Source of the DNA: Pseudomonadota bacterium
Lineage (GTDB): Bacteria; Pseudomonadota; Gammaproteobacteria; Steroidobacterales; JBCBZW01
Reading direction: 5' to 3'
Assembly: GCA_039815145.1 (NCBI GenBank)
Contig: JBCBZW010000005.1
Location: forward strand, 1 to 64,000
DNA: 64,000 nt
Positions within the stretch are counted from its first letter, which is position 1; the number at the start of each line of letters is the position of its first letter. Shown here one piece after another: positions 45,909 to 53,895 of the stretch. The notes beneath the pieces were generated by a model. It did not search any database, had not been told where the DNA came from, and worked only from the letters and a program-made list of their open reading frames with translations. A program made the position numbers and the translations under genes.

Positions 45909-47126
45909 ATGATGTCCCTCGGCGCGCCCCTCACCGACTCCGCCCGGCGTGTGATCCTGCTCGGTTGCGGCGAACTCGGGAAGGAAGTCGCCATCGAGCT
46001 GCAACGGCTGGGTGTGGAAGTGATCGGTGTGGATCGCTACGAGAACGCGCCCGCCATGCAGGTGGCCCACCGTAGCCACGTGATCGACATGCTCGACGGT
46101 GAGGCGCTCCAGCGCGTGATCGAGCAGGAACACCCGGCCCTGATCGTGCCGGAGATCGAGGCCATCGCCACCGACACCTTGTTGGCGCTCGAAGCCCGCG
46201 GCCACCGCGTGGTGCCCGTGGCCGGCGCCGCACACATCACCATGAACCGCGAACGCATCCGGCGCCTCGCGGCCGAAGAGCTGCGCTTGCCCACCTCGCC
46301 CTACCGCTTCGCAGACAGCGCCGAGGCCTGTGCCGAGGCCGTCGAGGCACTCGGCTTGCCCGCCTTCATCAAGCCGGTGATGAGCTCCTCGGGAAAGGGG
46401 CAGTCCATGGTGCGAAACGTATCGGAGGTGGCGCACGCCTGGGAGCATGCGCAAACCGCCGGGCGCGCTGGCGGCGGGCGGGTGATCGTCGAGGGGCAGG
46501 TGAGCTTCGAGTCGGAGATCACCCTGCTCACGGTGCGCCATCGAGGCCGCGACGGCCAGGTACGCACGAGCTACTGCGCGCCGATCGGCCACCGCCAGGA
46601 AGACGGTGACTACCGCGAATCCTGGCAACCGCATTCGGTGAGCAAAGCTGCCCTGGAGCGAGCCCAGGAGATGGCCGGCAAGATCACCGCCGCCCTGTGC
46701 GAGGATCGTACGGACGCGGGCTTCGGCGTCTTCGGGGTCGAATTCTTCCTGCAGGGCGATGAGGTGATCTTCAGCGAAGTCTCCCCCCGTCCCCACGACA
46801 CGGGCCTGGTCACGTTGATGACCCAAGATCTCTCCCAGTTCGCCCTCCACGCCCGAGCGATCTTAGGTCTGCCGATTCCGGTGATCCGCCAGCTGGGGCC
46901 GGGCGCCTCCTACGCCTTGCTCGCCGAGGGCGACTCGAACGCACCACGCTTCGAAGGTCTGGAAGACGCCCTCGCCATGTGCGACGTACACCTGCGCCTG
47001 TTCGGCAAGCCCCAGGTGCACGGACGACGGCGCATGGGGGTGGTGCTCGCCGCCTCGGACACGCTCGCGGAATCGCGCCTGCGGGCGCAGGCGGCGGCAG
47101 ATTCTATCCGCATCGTGCTGGAGTGA
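45909..47126 (+). CDS. purT: Formate-dependent phosphoribosylglycinamide formyltransferase
   Basis: ATP-grasp enzyme of purine synthesis that makes formyl-GAR from formate and ATP, an alternative to folate-dependent PurN. 405 residues, slightly longer than E. coli PurT (392). Motifs: [50 protein letters not shown] in the ATP-grasp, and [24 protein letters not shown] with metal-binding Glu residues. ATG at 45909 or 45912 with AGAGG upstream. folD follows on the same strand after a hairpin, a one-carbon/purine neighbourhood. Confidence 0.96.
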   Translation: MMSLGAPLTDSARRVILLGCGELGKEVAIELQRLGVEVIGVDRYENAPAMQVAHRSHVIDMLDGEALQRVIEQEHPALIVPEIEAIATDTLLALEARGHRVVPVAGAAHITMNRERIRRLAAEELRLPTSPYRFADSAEACAEAVEALGLPAFIKPVMSSSGKGQSMVRNVSEVAHAWEHAQTAGRAGGGRVIVEGQVSFESEITLLTVRHRGRDGQVRTSYCAPIGHRQEDGDYRESWQPHSVSKAALERAQEMAGKITAALCEDRTDAGFGVFGVEFFLQGDEVIFSEVSPRPHDTGLVTLMTQDLSQFALHARAILGLPIPVIRQLGPGASYALLAEGDSNAPRFEGLEDALAMCDVHLRLFGKPQVHGRRRMGVVLAASDTLAESRLRAQAAADSIRIVLE

Positions 47127-47181
47127 CCGAAGTCCGGTAACGCCACGGCTGCTTATGGCCTGCTAAGGGATCCTGAGCCAC

Positions 47182-47204
47182 CGCGGCCGCAGCCAGCGGC
47201 CGCG
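47182..47204 (+). terminator. GC-rich hairpin between purT and folD
   Basis: A perfect 9-base stem CGCGGCCGC/GCGGCCGCG with loop AGCCA lies 55 bases after the purT stop. Only a weak T-content tail follows (AGTCGTTAG), so termination may be partial. Confidence 0.45.
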
Positions 47205-47279
47205 AGTCGTTAGACTCTGTGCGCTTGAGCTAGACCTGACGACACAACAACTCTACCGACGACATCTGAGGGGAAACGC

Positions 47280-48182
47280 ATGAGCGCAACGGTCATCGAC
47301 GGCAAGGCATTCGCCGCCAAAATTCGCGGTGAGGTGGCGACGGAAGTGCGCAAGCTTTCGGAGCAGCACCAGCTGCAACCCGGGTTGGCCGTCGTGCTCG
47401 TCGGCGAGAATCCCGCGAGCCAGGTGTACGTGGCCAACAAGGCCAAGCAGACGGTAGAGGTGGGCATGCACTCCATCGAACACCGCCTCGATGCCAGCGT
47501 GTCCGCCGACGAGCTCCTCGCCCTCGTGCATCAGCTCAACAACGATCCGCAGGTCAACGGCATTCTGGTGCAGCTCCCCCTGCCCGATCACATCAACTCC
47601 GATGACGTGCTCAACGCCATCGACCCGGCCAAAGACGTCGACGGCTTTCACGTGGTGAACGTGGGTCGCTTGTCCACCGGCATGCAATCCCTCGTGCCCT
47701 GCACGCCCCTCGGCTGCCTGTTGATGTTGCGTGATCATCTAGGGGACATGTCTGGTGCCAACGCGGTGATCGTCGGTCGGTCGAATATCGTGGGCAAGCC
47801 GATGGCGCAGCTGCTGCTAAGCGCCAACGCCACGGTGACCGTCGCCCATTCGCGCACCCGTGACATCGCCGACGTTTGTCGTTCGGCGGATATTCTGGTC
47901 GCCGCCGTGGGCCGCCCCGAGATGGTACAGGGCGAATGGGTGAAGCCCGGCGCGACGGTAATCGATGTCGGTATCAACCGCGTGCCCGCACCGGAACGCG
48001 GCGAGGGCAAGACCAAGCTCGTCGGTGACGTCGACTACGCTGCCGCGGCGCAGGTGGCAGGCGCCATCACGCCGGTGCCTGGCGGCGTGGGACCGATGAC
48101 CATCGCGTGCTTGCTCGCCAATACCGTCACGGCGACCTGCCTGGCGAACGGATTGGAACCGCCCGCCCACCTGACTGCCTAG
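47280..48182 (+). CDS. folD: Methylenetetrahydrofolate dehydrogenase / cyclohydrolase
   Basis: Bifunctional enzyme interconverting methylene-, methenyl- and formyl-tetrahydrofolate. 300 residues, slightly longer than E. coli FolD (288). Active-site lysine in [23 protein letters not shown] and [10 protein letters not shown] signatures; NADP motif [13 protein letters not shown]-terminal [23 protein letters not shown] precedes the ATG. The last two bases of its TAG stop are the first bases of the inverted-repeat element described next. Confidence 0.96.
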   Translation: MSATVIDGKAFAAKIRGEVATEVRKLSEQHQLQPGLAVVLVGENPASQVYVANKAKQTVEVGMHSIEHRLDASVSADELLALVHQLNNDPQVNGILVQLPLPDHINSDDVLNAIDPAKDVDGFHVVNVGRLSTGMQSLVPCTPLGCLLMLRDHLGDMSGANAVIVGRSNIVGKPMAQLLLSANATVTVAHSRTRDIADVCRSADILVAAVGRPEMVQGEWVKPGATVIDVGINRVPAPERGEGKTKLVGDVDYAAAAQVAGAITPVPGGVGPMTIACLLANTVTATCLANGLEPPAHLTA

Positions 48183-48341
48183 TGTCGTGTCCCGCAAGTT
48201 CGTCGAAGCATTCGCGGGTACTTTTGGCCCCTAGGCACGTTGCTCCTCCTCCCGTGGGGCCTGCCACGCTCGTCGTCGCGCCGCGCCTAGGAACAAAAAG
48301 CCCCGTGCGACTGCTTCGACGAACTTACGCACCACGACACT
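48181..48341. mobile_element. MITE-like inverted-repeat element abutting the folD stop codon
   Basis: 161 bases bounded by 30-base terminal inverted repeats (48181-48210 and 48312-48341) that match at 26 of 30 positions, both ending AGTGTCGTG outward. Complementarity continues inward (for example GGCCCCTAGGC near 48226 with GCGCCTAGGAAC near 48288), so the whole element can fold into one long hairpin. It contains no plausible gene. There is no clear target duplication: CTAG is on the left but not on the right. A related short copy lies at 53085-53133. Confidence 0.7.
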
Positions 48342-48351
48342 CGGCCCAGGC

Positions 48352-48375
48352 TTGCAAACCGACCGGTCGGTCTGT
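48352..48375. promoter_or_regulatory. TetR operator and promoter of the tetR-family gene
   Basis: The perfect 14-base palindrome ACCGACCGGTCGGT (48358-48371) lies between a -35-like TTGCAA (48352-48357) and a -10-like TAGACT (48375-48380) with a 17-base spacer. Bound repressor would block the promoter, which implies autorepression. The same extended sequence recurs, inverted, at 49061-49086. Confidence 0.8.
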
Positions 48376-48405
48376 AGACTTTCGCCCATCCTGAAGGAAG
48401 TCACC

Positions 48406-49014
48406 ATGAGCGACCGCCCCCAACAAGCTGAGCACACTCGCGAGCGCATCCTCGAGGGCGCAGCGCAAGAGATGTACCGCGTGGGCTACCAAGCGGCCTC
48501 CACGGCCAACATCTTAAAGCGCCTCAGCATCTCCAAGGGGGCGCTCTACCACCACTTTCCGAGCAAGCAGGCGCTCGGCTACGCGGTGCTCGATGAGTAC
48601 CTTGCGGAACGCCACGCCCGCTGCTGGGACGACGTGAGCCAGACCCCCGACCCCCTTGGCGCAGTCATCGATCAGCTTGCCGAGCAGTGCGAGTCAGCGT
48701 GCGCGGAGCAAATGCGTCACGGCTGCCCAATCAATAACTTGGCGCAGGAAATGTCGCCACTCGATGAAGGTTTTCGAGAGCGAGTCAGCGCCATCTACAG
48801 GCACTGGCAGCAGGCTTTAGAGAACGCCTTCGAGCGGGCCCAGACCCTTGGCACCATGGATCCGTCGACGGACGCTAAAGGCCTGGCCACGTTGATCGTG
48901 GCCACCACCCAGGGAGCCGTCGGCCTGGTGAAGAACGCGATGGACGAGTCGCTGTTTCGCCAAGCGATCACCGCGCTGCTGGTGCACCTTCGCGCCCAGC
49001 GCATCCAACACTAG
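48406..49014 (+). CDS. TetR-family transcriptional regulator
   Basis: 202 residues from the ATG at 48406 with GAAGGAAG upstream; the frame opening at 48352 lies in the operator and is not used. The N-terminal helix-turn-helix is typical: TRERILEGAAQEMYRVGYQAAS, ILKRLSISKGALYHHFPSKQALGYAV. The C-terminal ligand domain resembles the LmrA/YxaF-type group, with HGCPINNLAQEMSPLDEGFR. Operators flank the gene on both sides, so it probably represses itself and the small membrane-protein gene downstream. The ligand is unknown. Confidence 0.93.
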   Translation: MSDRPQQAEHTRERILEGAAQEMYRVGYQAASTANILKRLSISKGALYHHFPSKQALGYAVLDEYLAERHARCWDDVSQTPDPLGAVIDQLAEQCESACAEQMRHGCPINNLAQEMSPLDEGFRERVSAIYRHWQQALENAFERAQTLGTMDPSTDAKGLATLIVATTQGAVGLVKNAMDESLFRQAITALLVHLRAQRIQH

Positions 49015-49060
49015 CCAGCTACCCGTAACTGTCCCTGTCACCTTGTAACTGGACTCCCGA

Positions 49061-49086
49061 AACAGACCGACCCGTCGGTATGCAAG
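49061..49086. promoter_or_regulatory. Second TetR operator, upstream of the 36-residue membrane protein
   Basis: The core ACCGACCCGTCGGT (49066-49079) has flanks that match the first operator in reverse orientation: TTGCA-ACCGAC and GTCGGTCTGT are shared, about 21 of 24 positions. It lies 17 bases before the 36-codon ORF. Confidence 0.75.
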
Positions 49087-49096
49087 CGAGAAGACG

Positions 49097-49207
49097 ATGA
49101 CACCCAAAACCTCCCTGCGTCGCTTTGACAAGCTGTTCTCCATCGCGCTGCTGCTCGTCGGGCTCTACGCGCTCGCCCAGGCCGGGATTCGCCTCGCGTC
49201 GACCTGA
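49097..49207 (+). CDS. 36-residue single-pass membrane protein under TetR control
   Basis: ATG at 49097, TGA at 49205-49207. A basic N-terminus (MTPKTSLRRFDK) is followed by one hydrophobic segment (LFSIALLLVGLYALAQAG, about 13-30) and a short tail IRLAST, predicted to be one inner-membrane helix with the N-terminus inside. GAGAAG lies just upstream of the start. The second TetR operator directly precedes it. No homologue is recognised. The operator and membrane-peptide composition support a real gene, though it is short. The remaining 130 bases to the next gene show nothing else. Confidence 0.6.
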   Translation: MTPKTSLRRFDKLFSIALLLVGLYALAQAGIRLAST

Positions 49208-49339
49208 ACCGCCGGGCTTATGACGCACCCGAGCTAAAGCTCACAGGAGAACTGCCGACCCAAAAATAGACATGACGCCAACCGCCCGGTACCAGACCCT
49301 CCGGCCGCGCGGCGTGGCAGCCGCCGCAACGAGGATCCC

Positions 49340-51988
49340 GTGAAGCTCTCACCGCCTCCCCAAGGACCGGGCTCGATCCAACGCCCACCGTCAGCCTCCC
49401 TCGATTCGCTCAAGGTGCTGGTGGTGGAGGATCTGCGCCCTCAGCAGCAGGTGATCGAGCGGCTGCTAGGCAAGCTCGGCTGCTCAACCACCATCGCTGG
49501 CGACATGCGCCTGGCGCTCGAATACGCGCGCTATCGCCACTTCCACGCCGTGCTCATCGATAGCCTCGTGCCCGACATCGCGGGCGCCAGCAGCGTCGCC
49601 GCGATCCGTCAGGTGAGCGCGGCCCTCGGACGTCCGGTCTACGTGGTCGCCATGTGCGGCACGGCACACTGCCGGCCCCAGGCGGAACAACTCAAGCAGG
49701 CGGCTGATGCGCAGCTGCGAAAGCCCCTGCGCGTGGACGCACTGCACCGTTGCCTCGCGCACCTGACACCGCCCCCAACCGTCGAGGCACGCCCTGGCGG
49801 ACGCGACGCGGTGGTGATGGCGCCCTCGGCGCCCTCGCCCGTGGTCGCTGATACCTCCGCCGATGAACCCCGTCGCCCCTTGCGGGTGGTGCTCGCTCAC
49901 GTGGATGCCTCCGCCTGGAACGATGCGTCGACGGCCCTCGCCAACCAGCTCGGCGATCAAGCGCTCGATCTGCAGTGCGTGATGGTGCGCGAAGAACTCG
50001 AGCATCGCTTGCGCGAGGGGTCGGTCGACGTGCTGCTAGGCGACCATGCGCTCGTGCAGGCGATCCCCGCCGACGCCGCCAAGGAGCTCACCAGTACTCC
50101 CTGGATCGCCCTCGCGGGCGACCTGGCCACGGCCCACGCTGCCATGGCCGCCGGTGCAGCGGACTTCGCCCTGGCCCCATACGCCTGGGACGCCCTCGCC
50201 CTGCGCATTCAACGGCTGCGAGTCGCGCAGGCGCAGTTGGCCGAACTCCACCAATATCGCGACCGACTGTTGATGATGCAACGGGTAGCTCGGGTGGGGG
50301 AATGGGCCCTGGATCCGGCCAGCGGCGAGCTGCGCCTGTCCACCCAGGCACGCCAGCTACTGCGCCTGGGCCAGCGCCAGGACGAGCGTTTCACCCAGCA
50401 GGATCTCCTGCGTCGCATCCATCCGAACGACCGCGAGCGTTGCGCCCGCACCCTGCGCGCCGTGGCGGAGCGCAGCACGGCGATGGAGTGCGAGTTCCAG
50501 CTGGCCACGGGCGATGTCTGGCTGGCCCAACACATCGTGCCTGTGCGTACGGGCGGTGCAGCCGTGCGTCTGCGCGGCACCCTGCAGGACGTCAGCGCCC
50601 GACGCGCCCAGGAGCAGGAGATCCGACGTCTCGCCTACTACGACGACGTGACGGGCCTCCCCAACCGCCGACACTTCCGCGAGCAGCTAGGTCGCGCCCT
50701 CGACCGGGCCACGGTCAACGAGAGCAGCCTGGCCGTGCTGTTCATCGATCTGGACGAATTCAAGCGCATCAACGACACGCTCGGCCACACCTTCGGTGAC
50801 CTGCTGCTACGCCAGGTGGCCGATCGCCTGGCAGCGGTGGTGCGCGAGAGCGATGCCATCGGCCATAGCTCGACGAGCGCCCCGCAGGCGTGCGCTGACG
50901 AGGGCGACCGACTGGACGAAGTGGCCCGCATGGGCGGTGACGAGTTCGTCGTCCTGCTCACCCAACTCCCCGAAGGCCAGGACGCAGCAGGTGTTGCCGC
51001 ACGCATCGTCAACGTGCTCAACCGCCCCATCGTGGTGGACGGTCACGACATGCGAGTCACGCCGAGCATCGGCATCGCTCTCTACCCGCGCGACGGACAG
51101 GACGTCGAGACGCTCCTGCGCTGCGCCGACACGGCGATGTATCACGCGAAGTCGCTGGGCCGAAATCGATTCGAGTTCTTCTCGGAAGAACTCGGCGAAC
51201 GCGCCCTGCGCCGCCTGACGCTCGAAGGCCGCCTACGGGTGGCCCTACGCGCCAACGAGTTCTCCCTCGCCTATCAACCGAAGATCGCCCTGTCGAGCGG
51301 TCGATGCGTGGGCGTGGAGGCGCTCATCCGCTGGGAGCGCGAGGGCAAGACGCAGATGGCTCCTGTCGACTTTCTGCCGGTCGCAGAGAGTTCTGGCCTG
51401 ATCATCGACGGTGAGTGGGTGCTCGCCGAGGTGCTTCGCCAGCTCGATGAGTGGGCCACCACAGGGGTGGACGTACCGCGCGTCACGGTCAACACCAGCG
51501 TTATCCAGTTCAACCGCGGAAAGTTCTGCGAGGTACTCTCCTACGTGAGCGAGCCGAAGGGACTGCTTCAACGGCTCGAGCTGGATCTGACCGAGCACGC
51601 GCTGATGAGCATCAGCGATAGTGCGATCTCCGATCTCGCCGACCTGCGGGCCCGTGGGCTGCGAGTTGCCGTCGACGACTTCGGCACCGGCTACTCGAGC
51701 CTGCAAAACCTGCGGCGCCTGCCCTTGGACGCCCTAAAGGTCGACCGCTCCTTCGTCGACGGCCTGCCCACGCAGACGGGCGATCAGGCGATCGTCAGCG
51801 CCATCATCTCCCTAGGCCAACAGCTCGGACTGGAGGTGGTGGGCGAAGGGGTGGAGACCGAGGCCCAGCGCGAATGGCTCGCGGCCCACGGCTGCGACAC
51901 GATCCAGGGCTTCCTCATCTCCCACCCCGTCAGGGGCGCGGCCATCGCGGAGCTGCTGACCGATCAGCCCCAGGTGCAGGCCAGCTAG
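49340..51988 (+). CDS. REC-pseudoREC-PAS-GGDEF-EAL cyclic-di-GMP protein
   Basis: 882 residues from a GTG at 49340 with GAGG upstream. REC1 (about 24-145) has VVEDLRPQQ, an acceptor Asp in VLIDSLVPD and a late Lys in LRKPLRVD. A second receiver-like fold (about 180-300) lacks the acceptor motif. A PAS domain (about 310-425) follows. The GGDEF domain has GGDEF at 532-536, but about 21 extra residues lie between the RESD inhibitory site (502-505) and the signature. EAL (about 635-875) is complete: EALIRW, NTSVIQF, LDLTEH, VDDFGTGYSSL, LKVDRSF, GEGVET. Both activities are possible, with input from a phosphorelay. No kinase gene lies nearby. Confidence 0.93.
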   Translation: MKLSPPPQGPGSIQRPPSASLDSLKVLVVEDLRPQQQVIERLLGKLGCSTTIAGDMRLALEYARYRHFHAVLIDSLVPDIAGASSVAAIRQVSAALGRPVYVVAMCGTAHCRPQAEQLKQAADAQLRKPLRVDALHRCLAHLTPPPTVEARPGGRDAVVMAPSAPSPVVADTSADEPRRPLRVVLAHVDASAWNDASTALANQLGDQALDLQCVMVREELEHRLREGSVDVLLGDHALVQAIPADAAKELTSTPWIALAGDLATAHAAMAAGAADFALAPYAWDALALRIQRLRVAQAQLAELHQYRDRLLMMQRVARVGEWALDPASGELRLSTQARQLLRLGQRQDERFTQQDLLRRIHPNDRERCARTLRAVAERSTAMECEFQLATGDVWLAQHIVPVRTGGAAVRLRGTLQDVSARRAQEQEIRRLAYYDDVTGLPNRRHFREQLGRALDRATVNESSLAVLFIDLDEFKRINDTLGHTFGDLLLRQVADRLAAVVRESDAIGHSSTSAPQACADEGDRLDEVARMGGDEFVVLLTQLPEGQDAAGVAARIVNVLNRPIVVDGHDMRVTPSIGIALYPRDGQDVETLLRCADTAMYHAKSLGRNRFEFFSEELGERALRRLTLEGRLRVALRANEFSLAYQPKIALSSGRCVGVEALIRWEREGKTQMAPVDFLPVAESSGLIIDGEWVLAEVLRQLDEWATTGVDVPRVTVNTSVIQFNRGKFCEVLSYVSEPKGLLQRLELDLTEHALMSISDSAISDLADLRARGLRVAVDDFGTGYSSLQNLRRLPLDALKVDRSFVDGLPTQTGDQAIVSAIISLGQQLGLEVVGEGVETEAQREWLAAHGCDTIQGFLISHPVRGAAIAELLTDQPQVQAS

Positions 51989-52098
51989 GCAAACACCGTG
52001 TAGACAGCTCGCCAGGGCGAGTTCAATACGGCATTCCACGATTGCTGCCCCCTCGCGCGTCCCAGATACTGGGTGGGAATCAGCAGGAGGAACCGCCC

Positions 52099-53046
52099 AT
52101 GGAAGCGATCAATCGCATACTCGTGGTACTCGACCCGTACTCCGCCCCGACCAACAAGGCCCAACCCGCCATGAATACAGGCATTACCCTGGCGCGGGAG
52201 ATGGGGGCTGAGTTGCACTTCGGCCTCGTTCAATACAATAACCAGCTTCACGGTAAGTCCGCTGCCATGGCCGAGGCACGCGAGACCTTCATGCAGACCT
52301 GGCGCGAATGGCTCGCCGACTGCATCAGCAAGCTCGACACCGATGGCATCGCTCAGGTGCAAGCCCACCTCGAGTGGGACCATCCCTGGCACGACGGCAT
52401 CCTGCGCCAGGCCATGAAGCTGGATGCAGATCTGGTCATCAAGGACATTCACCATCACCCGCGCTGGGGCAAATCGATGTTCACCAACACCGATTGGCAC
52501 CTCGTCCGCGAATGCCCGAAGGCCTTGCTCATGCTCAAGAGTGGGCGCTGGCACAACCCGCCGCGGATTCTGGCGGCCGTGGATCCGATGCACGAACGTG
52601 ACAAGCCCGCCGCCCTCGACCATCGCATCGTCGATCACGCGAAGCTCCTGCGCGATGCCATCAAGGGCGAGCTCAGCGTCTTCCACGCCTTCCAGCCGGC
52701 GATCAATCGTATCCCGGTGGAAGCAGGGGGCATTCCCCTGGATCTGCCGATCGAGCAAGACGCAGCAGCTATCGAAAACGCTCACCGCGAGGCACTGGAC
52801 GCGCTCCTCGCCAACCGCGAGTGCACGGCGGACGAAGTCGTGCTGGAAGTGGGCCCACCGGCGGACTCGCTGATCGCCCGCATCGAAGACCACTCGATCG
52901 ATCTGGTGGTGATGGGCGCTATCGCCCGCGGCGCCCTGAAGCGCTTGTTCCTCGGCAGCACGGCGGAACGGGTGTTCGGCGAGCTGAGCGCCGACCTGCT
53001 GGTGGTGAAACCTGCTGACTTCCAGTGCCCCGTAGACTTGCACTGA
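52099..53046 (+). CDS. Tandem universal stress protein (UspE-like)
   Basis: 315 residues from the ATG at 52099 behind a perfect AGGAGG ribosome-binding site eight bases away. The upstream in-frame opening lies in the previous gene. Two Usp folds are fused: residues 1-155 (INRILVVLDPYS...) and 160-310. The second has the ATP-binding pattern G-x2-G-x9-GS in VVMGAIARGALKRLFLGSTAERV. UspE-type proteins are cytoplasmic and act in stress, motility and adhesion. It is a separate transcription unit, ending in a hairpin. Confidence 0.92.
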   Translation: MEAINRILVVLDPYSAPTNKAQPAMNTGITLAREMGAELHFGLVQYNNQLHGKSAAMAEARETFMQTWREWLADCISKLDTDGIAQVQAHLEWDHPWHDGILRQAMKLDADLVIKDIHHHPRWGKSMFTNTDWHLVRECPKALLMLKSGRWHNPPRILAAVDPMHERDKPAALDHRIVDHAKLLRDAIKGELSVFHAFQPAINRIPVEAGGIPLDLPIEQDAAAIENAHREALDALLANRECTADEVVLEVGPPADSLIARIEDHSIDLVVMGAIARGALKRLFLGSTAERVFGELSADLLVVKPADFQCPVDLH

Positions 53047-53062
53047 GCCTGCAGATCGACGG

Positions 53063-53088
53063 CTAGGTCGGCCGGCGTGCCGGCCTAG
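53063..53088 (+). terminator. Hairpin after the Usp gene
   Basis: CTAGG/CCTAG and CCGGC/GCCGG arms with a GT tip form a strong stem 16 bases after the stop. No T-run follows. Its terminal CTAG is shared with the next inverted repeat. Confidence 0.45.
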
Positions 53089-53133
53089 TGCCCTGTCCGA
53101 CTAGTGCGTTGAAGAAGTCGGGCAGGGCACTAG
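53085..53133. repeat. Short inverted repeat related to the folD element, touching the vapC stop
   Basis: The 18-base arms (53085-53102 and 53116-53133) pair at 17 of 18 positions, the last being a G-T pair, around a 13-base loop; each outer end is CTAG. The left 30 bases from AGTGCCCTGTCC match the terminal repeat of the 48181 element at about 22 of 30 positions, including the GCGTTGAAG segment in the loop. It looks like a deleted copy consisting of little more than its ends. The vapC TAG stop lies within the right arm. Confidence 0.65.
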
Positions 53134-53552
53134 CCGTCCTCGTACTGGCGCCAGTCCTCGAAGCGCACGCCGGGCACCCGCTGGAAGGTCTGGGTGGCGT
53201 CGTAGGTGACGAGGGCGGCATCGTTCACCCGCGCGATCGCGCAGGTCATGACCTCCACCGGGTTCAGGCTCAAGCCGCGACGCTCCACTTCGGCCCGCAT
53301 CAAGCCGTACTCGGCGGCTGACGCCTCGCAGTACTCAAGCGACTCGAGCGGCGCGAAGAAGGTGGCCAGGAGCTGCAGGTTTTCCTCGGCCAGGGCACTG
53401 CTGCGCGCCCGGCGGGCGGCGTAGAGCAACTCACCCTGCACGATGCTGCACAGGCGGATGTCCTCGGGTTTGCAGGAGAGCAGGCGCCGGCGGGCCGCCC
53501 CGGTGGGGTGCTTCAGCAACTGAGTGCAGATCCGCAGGTCGAGGAGATACAT
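53130..53552 (-). CDS. vapC: PIN-domain toxin VapC
   Basis: 140-residue PIN-domain ribonuclease toxin, partner of the VapB-like gene upstream. Acidic positions: Asp of YLLDLRIC (usual form LLDTNI), Glu of VQGELLYAARR, Glu in NPVEVMTCAIA where most VapC have GPxD, and Asp of LVTYDATQTFQRV. The C-terminal RVPGVRFEDW is typical. The active-site substitutions leave activity open. The stop codon lies in the right arm of the inverted repeat. Confidence 0.85.
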   Translation of the reverse strand: MYLLDLRICTQLLKHPTGAARRRLLSCKPEDIRLCSIVQGELLYAARRARSSALAEENLQLLATFFAPLESLEYCEASAAEYGLMRAEVERRGLSLNPVEVMTCAIARVNDAALVTYDATQTFQRVPGVRFEDWRQYEDG

Positions 53553-53594
53553 GCGCTGCCTAGGAGCGTCGTCGCGAGATCCGAGCCACTGACG

Positions 53595-53810
53595 TCACTT
53601 ACGATCCCGCTTCGAACTCCCACCCCCGGGTAACGGCGGCTCATCCCCTTGCCAGGCGCCGAGGGTACCCGCGAACTCCTCCGGCCAGCCCGCCACCTCA
53701 CGGCGCACGATCTCGGCCAGATAGCGCGAAAGCGGCATGTTGCGAGCCTGTGCGCGCCGGCGTACGGCGTCGGCAATGTCTTCCGGCACGTAGAAGTGGA
53801 GTTGGGGCAA
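53595..53810 (-). CDS. vapB: VapB-like ribbon-helix-helix antitoxin
   Basis: 71 residues: ribbon-helix-helix DNA-binding fold (LHFYVPEDIADAVRRRAQ, MPLSRYLAEIVRREV) followed by a toxin-neutralising tail with WPEEF and LGAWQGDEPPLP. It lies 42 bases upstream of vapC, the usual antitoxin-toxin order, and probably autorepresses the pair. The frame could start a little further upstream, but this ATG begins at the ribbon strand. Confidence 0.85.
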   Translation of the reverse strand: MPQLHFYVPEDIADAVRRRAQARNMPLSRYLAEIVRREVAGWPEEFAGTLGAWQGDEPPLPGGGSSKRDRK

Positions 53811-53895
53811 GGCAAAAATCCGAATACATTCGGGGAATTAGGCAAATGCTACCACATGGACCGCAAATCCCCATTCAGGCATCTCCCTCATCCCC

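Noticed and set aside
48181-48341. Ordinary Rho-independent terminator of folD
   Set aside because: Arms are far longer than a terminator stem, ends are matched 30-base repeats, and a related copy exists elsewhere.
49340-51988. Hybrid histidine kinase
   Set aside because: Two receiver-like domains and a PAS, but no HisKA or HATPase motifs; output is GGDEF-EAL.
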